From Turnera subulata (Eukaryota > Streptophyta > Magnoliopsida > Malpighiales > Passifloraceae): a stretch of 64,000 nucleotides of DNA. Made by a program: the position numbers and the translations under genes. Positions 33,331 through 43,247 of this stretch are shown piece by piece. Position 1 is the first letter of the stretch. Every line of letters begins with the position of its first letter. The notes below the pieces were generated by a model. That model was not told the DNA's origin. It saw only the letters and a list, made by a program, of their open reading frames with translations, and ran no database searches. Where the stretch lies: the NCBI GenBank assembly GCA_028386065.3, contig JAKUCV010001453.1, forward strand, positions 40,711 to 104,710, read 5' to 3'.

Positions 33331-36195
33331 TGAAACTCCCCGACCCGTATTTACCGTACACAGTAAACACGTGCCGGAACTGTGACGACCCAACCAAAAC
33401 GAGCCCAGCATACAGCGTATACAACAGAAACCCGGGCTCAACAGCCCAATGTAAAAATGTCAATAACATCATATTCGGCCCAATGGCCCAACAATAGTAA
33501 AAAAAAATGCATAGCGGAAGACTTAATAACTCACAAGACACTGTATGCGACACTGATGCAATCTATGGATCCGAGCCCTGTCCAAGGGATAACGCCGCAG
33601 CCTGTCTGGAATGTATCAAACCTGTACCACAAATAATCCATCCTACAGGATGAAAGCCCGCAGGTGAGGGGTGAGTCCGAAGTGCTCACCGACGAAGGAT
33701 AGACAATCAATATGCAACACTAAAATTACTCAAGGTCAAAAACAGGCAAAAACCGCCAAAATACACCAAACCGAAAGACAAGACCTAAAACCGGTCCAAG
33801 ACCAAAAAAAAGACTTAAACAAAAACCAATTTCCAATTTTATCTTTCCGGCCCCCGTCACGGATAAGCTAGAGGTCAGACTTGGTTATCAACATATTCCG
33901 GGTGCCAGACCAAATCCAGAGAACCCAGGGATCGACATCCCAAAAATACGAACCCAGGGATAGACATCCCAAAAATAATCACGGGATAAGCATCCCAAGC
34001 ATAGACATGCTTATCACAAGTAACCCAGGTCACGGCCACCACGAAACAGTCTTAAACCATCGAGTCGTACCACTACTTATCAGGCGACAATTATATTATT
34101 GTCATCAAAATTAAATCACAGGGATCAACATCCCTAACCAAAATACCGGGATAGACATCCCTATCCAAAATCAAGGATCGACATCCTTATCTCAATTTAT
34201 TATTTAACCATTATACTTTATACCAAAAAGACTCAAAGATAAACATCTAAAACTCAAAGCACGGGGATAAACATCCCAAAAACCAAATCAAGATACTGGG
34301 ATAAACATCCCGACAACAATCACAAAAAATGCGACAAACAACAGAGCAATAATCACCAAACACAATAACCGAGTAATACAGGCACATATTGAAGGAAATC
34401 CATCCTCACCTTGGCCGATTACTCAACTCCGGAGACAATGACTGGTCCAAAGTCGGCTCCTCGGGAAACTGCCTGATATCCGAACCTATACAATAAAACA
34501 ATATATGTTCACATAAGATGCACGTAATCGGTATACTATGATGCCAAAATGCGAAATAACCCATTCCAGTTCATATCCTATATTATCATCTTTTACCGAA
34601 AATATTATACCGTACGTATATCCGAATATAATTTCGGTACCATACTTTAATTAAAACTCTTTTAAAAATATTTTCATAAATTAATTATACTTTTCCTAAA
34701 ATAATTTTCATAAGGGTTACTTACTATAATATAATTTCCTTTGAAAGTAATTACGCATGTACTTATCCATAGTATGTTCAAAGTATTTACCGTACATTAA
34801 TTTCAAAAGATATATTTCATCTCATAATTACTTTAATTTCTCAAAAATAACAATATGCAAATATATTTTAATTATGTACTATGTATATACTTTCAGGAAT
34901 TATTCTCCAAAGATGATAGAATTATTATGTATATATATACAAATATATATATATATATTTTTAGAAACATATCCGTAATTTATATATCAAATTAATTACC
35001 ACATAGTAATTTTTAAATGATATACATCATTTCACAATTTCTTAAAAATACTATTTCAGGATAATTATTTATTTCCAGAAAATATATAACCCAAAACATA
35101 TATTTTTTTTCCAGATAATATATTCCTGTTATTATTTTTTATTACCATTATTTATTATTATTTTTTTTAATTGGGCTGGGCCTGAATAGTATTGTCCAGC
35201 CCACTGCATAGAGCCCAGACAGGCCCATGCAGCGAGCCCAGTTCAGCTACAAGCCCAACCCACGCGCAAGCCCAACAATCCAAATTCACAGTCCAACCAG
35301 GTCAGGCCCAGTATGCTAGAACCCAACCCCAAGTGAACAGTCCGTCTTGAGCCCAGGCCAGGGGCCCGTCGGGTCAACCCGGCCCGGCCATGACCCAACT
35401 GCTGAAACGGGGCAGGGCGTCTTCAACCTTACCTCGGCAGCTGCAGGCGACGCGGCAGCGCGTCGGGGAGGGACGGATCGGAGGCACGACGGGGAAAGGC
35501 GAGGCGACGGTGGAGACAAAGGAAGACGGCGGTCGTCAACGGCAGGGAGGTGACGAACTCGGGCAGCGGTCGTGGGCACGGTTGGTGGCGTCGTGGCGGC
35601 AGTGCAGGTGGCCGACGGTGCGAGGAGAAGAAAGATGGATCAGCAGGTGGCTCATCGCGAGGGAGGAGACGCGAGCGAGGCGACGGTGCGATGGTGGCTG
35701 TGGGTTCGTCCGGTGGCGGCGGTGGCTTCACGCGGCAACTCCTCCTTCTCCTATTTCTTTTTTTTTCTTTCTTCTTTCTTTCCTTTTTTTTTCTCTTTTC
35801 TTTTTTCCTTTCTCTCCATTTTTTTCTTCTCTTCTTCCCCTTCTCCTGCTTTCTTCTTCCTTTAAAAATCGTGGAATCACTGTGAAACCTGTGATTCCTT
35901 CAATAATGCAGCTTGTCTGCATTATGAAGCGAGTCCGGTCCGGACCAGAAAATAACTGATACCCCCTTAGTTATTTTCCGGTGCGATTTTTCCGGAAATT
36001 CCGGGACCCGAAAAATACCAACTTAGGTCCGAAAAATCCACGGGAAAATCACGAGCGCGGAAAAACCCTCGGTTTCGAAAAACGACGCCCGATTTACCTT
36101 GAATTAATTACCCAAGATTAATTCAACAGTAAACCACGGTAAAAAGACTTTTACAGTCCCGGTAAAAATCCAAAATTTTTACCCGGGCAGTTATA
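33331..36195 (-). repeat. 5' LTR of non-autonomous copy 1 (2865 bp)
   Basis: On the plus strand it runs TGAAACTCCCCGACCCG (33331) to ACCCGGGCAGTTATA (36195); the usual GCTGTTACA end is mutated. It carries ten short hairpin units (33928-34311), the splice-signal pairs, a GGCCCA-rich stretch (35164-35300), a GC-rich block (35380-35730) and a purine-rich sense tract (plus-strand pyrimidines, 35735-35865). Confidence 0.88.
33928..34311 (-). repeat. Ten-unit covarying hairpin array in the LTR
   Basis: On the plus strand the units are GGGAT-nnAC-ATCCC and variants. AGGAT pairs with ATCCT, AGCAT with ATGCT and AGAT with ATCT. Paired positions change together while the stem is kept, and the loop keeps an AC end (GT in element sense). 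Spacing is irregular, so this is not a simple tandem repeat. Confidence 0.8.
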
Positions 36196-36474
36196 TTTTT
36201 TTTACAGAATGAATTATAAAAAAATAGTATTACTAAGAGAGAATGTATTTAATTAGAAAACAATTGATGCCGAGAAAAAAATGTTAAAAGCTATTCAAAT
36301 CATCTTATCATTTTTTAAAAAAAGTAATTTTTAAAATGATAATACAAAGAAGATGATCTTATTATCATCTTATCATTATTTTTAAAAAGAGATAAAAAAA
36401 TAAGTTAACTATAAAGAATAACTAAGATAATTGTCAAGGAAAGAAGAGACTGCCACATGTCTTATTTATATGTT
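36196..36474. other. AT-rich spacer between two elements
   Basis: No gene. It contains short direct repeats of ATCTTATCATTnTTTTAAAAA around 36300-36395. Confidence 0.5.
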
Positions 36475-36479
36475 CTTAG

Positions 36480-37945
36480 TGAAACGCCCCGACCCGTATT
36501 TACCGTACACAGTAAACAAGTGCCGGAACTGTAACAACCTGACCAAATAAAGCCCAGCATACAGTGTATACAACAGTAACTCGGGCTCAACAGCCCAAAA
36601 ATAATAACGTCAATAACAACATAATCGGCCCAATGGCCCAACAATAACAAAATAACTCACAAAACACTGTATGCGACACTGATGCAAACTATGGATCCGA
36701 GCCTTGTCCAAGGGATAACGCCGCAGCCTGTCTGGAATGCACCAAACCTGTACCACAAATAACTCATCCTACGGGATCAAAGCCAGCAGGGGAGGGGTGA
36801 GTCCGAAGTGCTCAACGACGAAGGATAGACAATCAATATGAAATACTATAATTACTCAAGGTCAAACATAACAGTCAAACCAAAAGACAAGACCCAAAAC
36901 CGGTCCAAGACCGAAAAGACTAAAACAAAAATCCAATTTTCCAATTTTATCTTTTCCGGGCCCGTTAGGGAGAAGCTAGGGGTCAAACCTGGTTATCAAC
37001 ACATTCCGGGTGCCAGACCAATCCAGAGAACCCAGGGATCGACATCCCAAAAATACGAATCTAGGGATAGACATCCCAAAAATAATCTCGGGATAGACAT
37101 CCCAAGCATAGACATGCTTATCACAAGTAACCCAGGTCAAGGCCACCACGAAACAGTCTTAAACCATCGAGTCGTACCACAACTTACCACGTGACAATTA
37201 TATTATCGTCATCAAAATCAAATCACAGGGATCAACATCCCCAACCAAAATCCCGGGATAGACATCCCTATCCAAATCCAGGGATCGACATCCTTATCGC
37301 AATTTATTATTAATTAACCCATTATCCGTTGTACCAAAAAGACTCAAGAAAAACATCCAAAAACCAATCAAATACTGGGATAAACATCCCGACAACATTC
37401 AAGGCAATGGGATAAACACCCCGAAACAAACCACAACAAACACAATATCAACAATGCAATAATCATCAAGCACAATATACCGAGTAATACAGGCACATAT
37501 TGAAGGAAATCCATCCTCACCTTGGCCGATTACTCAACTCCGGAGACAATGATCGGTACGACGCCGGCTCTTCGGGAAACTGCCCGATATCCGAACCTAT
37601 ACAACAAAACAATATATACACATAAATGCACATAATCGGTATGCTATGATGCCAATACTGCGAAATACCCCATCCCGGTTCATATTCTTTATTATTTCCC
37701 GTTACCAAAAATATTATTCCATACGTATAACCGAATATAATTTCGGTACCATACTTTAATTAAAACTCTTTCCAAAATATTTTCATAAATTAATTATAAT
37801 TTTCCAAAATTATAATCTCCTTAATTTTTCCAGAAAAGTAATAACGTACTTATAATTTCCAGAAATATATATAGTATTTATTTTTTTCTAAATATATATA
37901 ATAATATTTCCCATCACAAAATATAATTACCTTTAATTTTTCAAA

Positions 37946-37991
<46 letters not shown>

Positions 37992-39344
37992 CTCAACCAT
38001 AATTTTCCAGGGAAAATAATATATATATATATAATTTCCAGGAATTATTTTCATGGTATTTTTTTTTCAAATAATAATAGTTTTCCAAAATATAACTTAA
38101 TTATTTATCAAAGTATATATATTTATTTTTTTTCTCAAAATACCAGAATTAAATTGACCATAATTTTCTCAAAGTAAATATATATATTTTTTTCAAAATT
38201 AAATACCAGAATAATAAATAAATATATATATATATATACTGTTTTTCTTAAATTAAATCGGGCTGGGCCATGAACAGTGCCGGCCCAGACCCGGCACAGT
38301 GCCAAGCCCAGGCCCGTGCAGAGCCCAGCAGCACAGCAAGCCCACACCCGAACAACCCAGCCCAAAAGAAGCCATGCCCAGATAGGTGCGACCCGGATAC
38401 CACACGGGTCAAACACCCGGATCTGCTCACCTCGCGGGTTGAGCAGCTGCGGCGGCGACAGGCGCGACGAGCGCGAGCAGCAGCAACGGTACAGGCGTCG
38501 CGAGGCGAGGGCGATGTCGCTGGTACAGGCGGCTGCAGGTGGCGGTGCGAGGTGCGGCGGCAGCAAGGCAGGGAGGCGGATCCGCGATTCTGCCGACGGG
38601 TCAACGGCTCTGCAGTGCGCGTCCGGCGGCGGAATCAAGCGGAGGAGGCGGCGTTCAGTCGGCGACGGCGTGGCGAAGGGGCTGGTGGCGGCGGTGTGGC
38701 TAGAGACGTCCTGGAACCCATCGCCGTGAACAGTAACCGGGGAGAGGGAGAGGTGACGAACTGTTCACCTTTTTTTTTATTTTTCTTCCTTTTTTCTATT
38801 TTCTTATTTTTTCTTTTTGTATTTTTTTTCTTTCTCTCTTTTTTCTTTTTCTTGTATTTATTTTTCCTCTTCTCTTTTTTTTTCTCTGTTTTTCTGTGTT
38901 TTTTTTCTCTTCTTTCTTTTTTTTTCCTTTTTCTCTCTTTTCTTTTCTTTTTCTCTCTCTTCTTTTTTTTCCTCTCCTTTTCTCTCTTTTTCCCTCCTTC
39001 CCCTTCTCCTGCTTCCTTCTTCTTTTTATAGACGTGAAAACGCTGTGCATCATGTGAATCCTTGCTGCATTATTAAGCGAGTCCGGTCCGGACCAGAAAA
39101 TAACTGATACCCCCTTAGTTATTTTCCGGTGTGATTTTTCCGAAAATCCCGGGACCCGAAAAATACCAACTTAGGCCCGAAAAATCCACGGAAAAATCAC
39201 GAGCTCGGGAAAACTCTTGGTTTTGAAAAACGACGCCCGATTTACCTTGAATTAATTATCCAAGATTAATTCTTCCAGTAAATCACTGTAGAAAGACTTT
39301 TACAGTTCCGGTAAAAATCCAAAATTTTTACCCGGGCTGTTACA
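36480..39344 (-). repeat. 3' LTR of copy 2 (2865 bp)
   Basis: It runs TGAAACGCCCCGACCCG to ACCCGGGCTGTTACA on the plus strand. The hairpin array is at 37035-37422. Predicted spliced leader: intron 1 37597-38430 (CGAG|GTGAGC ... TATAG|G), exon 37521-37596 (76 nt), second donor at 37520. A sense TATA box (CTATAAAAAG) is near 39023-39032. A purine tract follows in sense (plus-strand pyrimidines 38765-39025). The (AT)n microsatellite at about 37949-37990 is variable between the two LTRs. Confidence 0.92.
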
Positions 39345-39363
39345 GTCTACCCACCTTAAAAAG
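39345..39363 (-). promoter_or_regulatory. Polypurine tract next to the 3' LTR
   Basis: On the minus strand CTTTTTAAGGTGGGTAGAC ends directly at the LTR start TGTAACAG, preceded by TTTCGGGGACGAAATTC, a lead-in typical of plant gypsy elements. With the PBS at the other end it fixes the element's sense as minus, so the two genes inside are antisense. Confidence 0.75.
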
Positions 39364-39429
39364 AATTTCGTCCCCGAAATTCCGTCTTATCCGTGTGTCC
39401 TACCACGATAAGCTTCTGGTATACTATGC

Positions 39430-39495
39430 CACGTGTCCAAACTCAACGCATTATGTCACTTATACCCTTAAGCGACATCTCATCCTCTATAAAAA
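39430..39495 (+). promoter_or_regulatory. Promoter of gene A, copy 2 (G-box and TATA box)
   Basis: CACGTG (39430-39435) and TATAAAAA (39488-39495) lie 99 and 41 bases before the ATG at 39529. Copy 1 has CAGGTG and no TATA at the matching places, so copy 2 keeps the promoter while copy 1 keeps the reading frame. Confidence 0.6.
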
Positions 39496-39528
39496 CCAAA
39501 TCTCATGACTGGCAACTCACACACAGTC

Positions 39529-39906
39529 ATGGACACTCCAATCCGTTCTCGAACTACCTCAGACTCCGAGAACAACAGCTACATCGGCGGCACTGCTTTC
39601 CCGACAAGCTCCGATGAAGAACCTCCCAAGAAGCGGTTCAAAACCAACATCATCGGCTTGAAGGAGCACATGGTCGTCTCCCCAAAACGTTGAAAGAAGC
39701 GTGCCAATAAGAAGGTTGAAGATTGAAAGGGTAAAGCAACGGCTGAAAGTAGCACTCCGCAGCAGACGCTGACGCAGCTGAACGTCTCACTGAAGAAGAT
39801 CAGCTCGGCGGTGATGCAGATCGAACTGGCGTACGCGGAACTCTTCCCTCACGTGAAAAATGTCCAAAAGCTTGTAAAAGACCTAGAGAAACAAGTAACT
39901 CCTTAG
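39529..39906 (+). pseudogene. Gene A of the antisense cassette, copy 2 (two stop codons)
   Basis: It aligns codon for codon with the intact gene A at 30814 and has the same length. Two TGA stops fall in the basic region, near residues 55 and 66. The second is CGA in the intact copy, and both fit loss of a CpG by deamination. Elsewhere nearly all changes are synonymous (EEPPKKRFKTNI, LNVSLKKISSAVMQIELA preserved). An in-frame upstream ATG at 39505 is not in frame in copy 1, so I take 39529 as the start. AATAAA-type signals follow at about 39935-39950. Confidence 0.75.
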
Positions 39907-40649
39907 AGTACTTCTTCTCCTATTGTAAAACCGTTATAAAATAAATAAAATAAGTTTCCTTTTAAAATCAAAACTCTTACTAAATTATGAAAACTCATGC
40001 TAACAGGAAGTTAAAAACATCCCAAAGCAAAACAAAAATCAATAATAAGAATATAAAATCAAATATAAATAAATTAAAAATTAAATCTCGTTTAACAAAA
40101 CCAAAATATAAAGAAGTTAAAACAAAACACGTTTCCATGATCGGCGCTCTAGATCGGTCGTAAACATCATCGATGCCTAGAAACGTAACGTACACTGCTA
40201 ACGGTGACGTCGGTTTCCCTCGTGAAAAAGATGACCGTTAACTCGCACGGTGACGATCACGAGAGTGTCCTGTGTCCCTCGAAAGAAACGTTACCCACTT
40301 GTTCACAAATTCCGCATGAGCAAAAACGTCTGTCAAGTCTCGTATCCCTCCACGATGTCCGAACAGGTGCAAGCTTGTCGCACATGCGCTCCACTCGAGG
40401 TATGGTCCCATCAGTCTAGCCTCAACGGTCACGAATGCATCTGATAAAAGATGCAGGAAAATATAGTAAAACCATGAAAAGAAAGGACAGAGTAGCCAGG
40501 GCGAAATCGCGAGATGGAAAAAGGCTGAAAAACTCTGGCATTTGTAGCCCGAAAAACGTATAAAGTAACAAAGCAATAAATGAAGCAACGACAAATTTCA
40601 AAAAGCAAAACTTGAAAATCAAGAATAGTAATCACGCTCCCCATAAGAG

Positions 40650-40657
40650 TATAAAAG
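40650..40657 (+). promoter_or_regulatory. TATA box of gene B, copy 2
   Basis: TATAAAAG, 117 bases before the ATG at 40767. Context and spacing match copy 1 (31934-31941). Confidence 0.6.
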
Positions 40658-40766
40658 ACGGAGCGGTGAGGTGTAAATCATCAAAAGCATTTTAAAGCAA
40701 CAAACGCTCAGAAAAACAAAACCACAACGCTCAGAAAAAACAAAATACCCACGCTTCCAAAACACG

Positions 40767-41449
40767 ATGCCTGCTCCATCATCCGTCTTCTTCGTCGAAG
40801 GTGCCATTCTAGGCAGAAGAAACCGGCTGGCCTACAGCATGGTCAACGAGCGTCCAGAGGAACTACCGAACGAGCTCGGCAGAATGCCATGTCTGGTCTT
40901 CGTCGACGAACTCTACTCATCCAGATTCTTCATCACTCCCATGGAAGAGACGTTCTTCCTAGAGGACCATGGCACTCTGAGGACCTCTTACTATGGCTCG
41001 GCAAACTCCATCATGTTCTTCATCTCGGAAAGACTTCAGGAGTTCAACCTAGAGTCCACTTGCCATACCCTGGAGCAAGGCACCTACCACAAGCTCTCGA
41101 CGATGGCCCAGAGCATGCCAGAGTCACTCGTCCGCCCGTAACTTGGCCAAAGGCCCGACTACTGGTGTGGAACTGCAGAGGAGTCGTTAGGCGTTACCAA
41201 GAGTTCTCGCGTACTCTGAGGGACCTGAAGAACCAATACAAACCAAACATGGTTCTTCTCACAGAGACCCAGTGGCAGCCTCAAGACGATCACGGTCTCA
41301 TCCCACTCCGGTTCCCTCAAGCAAACCGGTTCGAGCTTCCAGGCCAGAACAACGCAGGCGGCATGTGGTTCTCGTGGAGCGACAGCATCCAGGTCAACAT
41401 CAACAACGACCCCAACAGCTTCAGAGTCAACGTCGTTCCGAGAAGATAA
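40767..41449 (+). pseudogene. Gene B of the antisense cassette, copy 2 (one-base frameshift)
   Basis: The frame starts MPAPSSVFFVEGAILG and runs through LVFVDELYSS, FFLEDHGTLRTSYYG and QEFNLESTCH to about 41118. There GCATGCCAGAG has one C fewer than GCATGCCCAGAG in copy 1. Coding then continues in the next frame (PVTWPKARLLVWNCRG ... SWSDSIQVN) to a stop at 41449. The full product would be about 227 residues. The first 110 are unrecognised and the rest is LINE-endonuclease-like. There is no fold-back insertion here, so this copy shows the ancestral layout. Confidence 0.75.
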
Positions 41450-41602
41450 ATGTATTTTTCTTTTTTTTAAAATATCAATGTAATACTTCTATTTGTAATC
41501 AAAATATTAGTATTATTAATAATATTTATATTTCCGCTTACTTATGGCATCATTACCTCTTATGTGAATGTTCTGTGATAGCTGGCGTCCCTTGACTGGA
41601 TC

Positions 41603-41605
41603 CAT
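41603..41605 (-). other. gag start-codon remnant in the non-autonomous element
   Basis: On the minus strand ATGGATCCAGTCAAGGGACG begins about 117 bases inside the 5' LTR. It matches the MDP start of gag in the autonomous relative (4055). The frame stays open for roughly 25 codons (MDPVKGRQLSQ...) and then stops. The same remnant is at 33214 (minus) and 13971 (plus). Confidence 0.6.
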
Positions 41606-41721
41606 AATGCACTAACTAAAATGATATAAAATAATAAACAAATGGAGCGAACTATGCAAACAAGGACAACAAACACACAAGGACTGCCAAACAAGACCTA
41701 ACGCCCGCTCCACTACCAAAA

Positions 41722-43209
41722 TGAAATGCCCCGACCCGTATTTACCGTACACAGTAAACACGTGCCGGAACTGTAACAACCTGACCAAATAAAGCCCAGC
41801 ATACAGTGTATACAACAGTAACTCGGGCTCAACAGCCCAAAAATCATAACGTCAATAACAACATAATCGGCCCAATGGCCCAACAATAACAAAATAATGC
41901 ACAGCGGAAGACTTTAAACTCACAAAACACTGTATGCGACACTGATGCAAACTATGGATCCGAGCCCTGTCCAAGGGATAACGCCGCAGCCTGTCTGGAA
42001 TGCACCAAACCTGTACCACAAATAACTCATTCTACGGGATGAAAGCCCGCAGGTGAGGGGTGAGTCCGAAGTGCTCACCGACGAAGGATAGACAATCAAT
42101 ATGAAACACTATAATTACTCAAGGTCAAACATAACAATCAAACCAAAAGACAAGACCCAAACCCGGTCCAAGACCGAAAAGACTAAAACAGAAATCCAAT
42201 TTTCCAATTTTATCTTTTCCGGGCCCGTCACGGAGAAGCTAGGGGTCAGACCTGGTTATCAACACATTCCGGGTGCCAGACCAATCCAGAGAACCCAGGG
42301 ATCGACATCCCAAAAATACGAATCCAGGGATAGACATCCCAAAAATAATCACGGGATAGACATCCCAAGCATAGACATGCTTATCACAAGTAACCCAGGT
42401 CAAGGCCACCACGAAACAGTCTTAAACCATCGAGTCGTACCACTACTTACCACGTGACAATTATATTATCGTCATCAAAATCAAATCACAGGGATCAACA
42501 TCCCCAACCAAAATCCCGGGATAGACATCCCTATCCAAATCCAAGGATCGACATCCTTATCGCAATATATTATTAATTAACCCATTATCCGTTGTACCAA
42601 AAAGACTCAAGAAAAACATCCAAAAACCAATCAAATACTGGGATAAACATCCCGACAGCAATCAAGGCAATGGGATAAACACCCCGAAACAAACCACAAC
42701 AAACACAGTACTCAACAATGCAATAATCATCTAGCACAATATACCGAGTAATACAGGCACATATTGAAGGAAATCTATCCTCACCTTGGCCGATTACTCA
42801 ACTCCGTAGACAATGACCGGTACGACGCCGGCTCTTCGGGAAACTGCCCGATATCCGAACCTATACAACAAAACAATATATACACATAAATGCACATAAT
42901 CGGTATGCTATGATGCCAATACTGCGAAATACCCCATCCCGGTTCATATTCTTTATTATTTCCCTTTACCGAAAATATTATTCCGTACGTATAACCGAAT
43001 ATAATTTCGGTACCATACTTTACTTAAAACTCTTTCCAAAATATTTTCATAAATTAATTATAATTTTCCAAAATTATAATCTCCTTAATTTTTCCAGAAA
43101 AGTAATAACGTACTTATAATTTCCAGAAATATATATAGTATTTTTCTTTTTCTAAATATATATAATAATATTTCCCATCACAAAATATAATTACCTTTAA
43201 TTTTTCAAA

Positions 43210-43247
<38 letters not shown>

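Larger units (their letters stand above)
30632..36195 (-). mobile_element. Non-autonomous LTR retrotransposon copy 1 (3' LTR missing)
   Basis: Element sense is minus: 5' LTR 33331-36195, PBS TGGTAGCAGAGC (33316-33327), a gag start remnant (ATG at 33214), the internal region, and a polypurine tract at about 30632-30650. The 3' LTR that should follow to the left is absent. There is no gag-pol body. Two genes lie on the opposite (plus) strand at 30814 and 32050. Layout matches the complete copy at 36480-47928, which fixes the boundaries. Confidence 0.88.

Noticed and set aside
38270..39031. 253-aa ORF with a phenylalanine-rich tail
   Set aside because: The tail is translation of the pyrimidine tract of the LTR and the head is GC-rich LTR leader. 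The near-identical copy at 47120-47632 has the same origin.
36480..39344. Reading the LTR family in the opposite sense so that genes A and B would be sense genes
   Set aside because: Both LTR ends are TG...CA-compatible in either direction. The Met-tRNA-like PBS, the polypurine tract and the gag-pol direction of the related element at 981-6877 all require the minus sense here.
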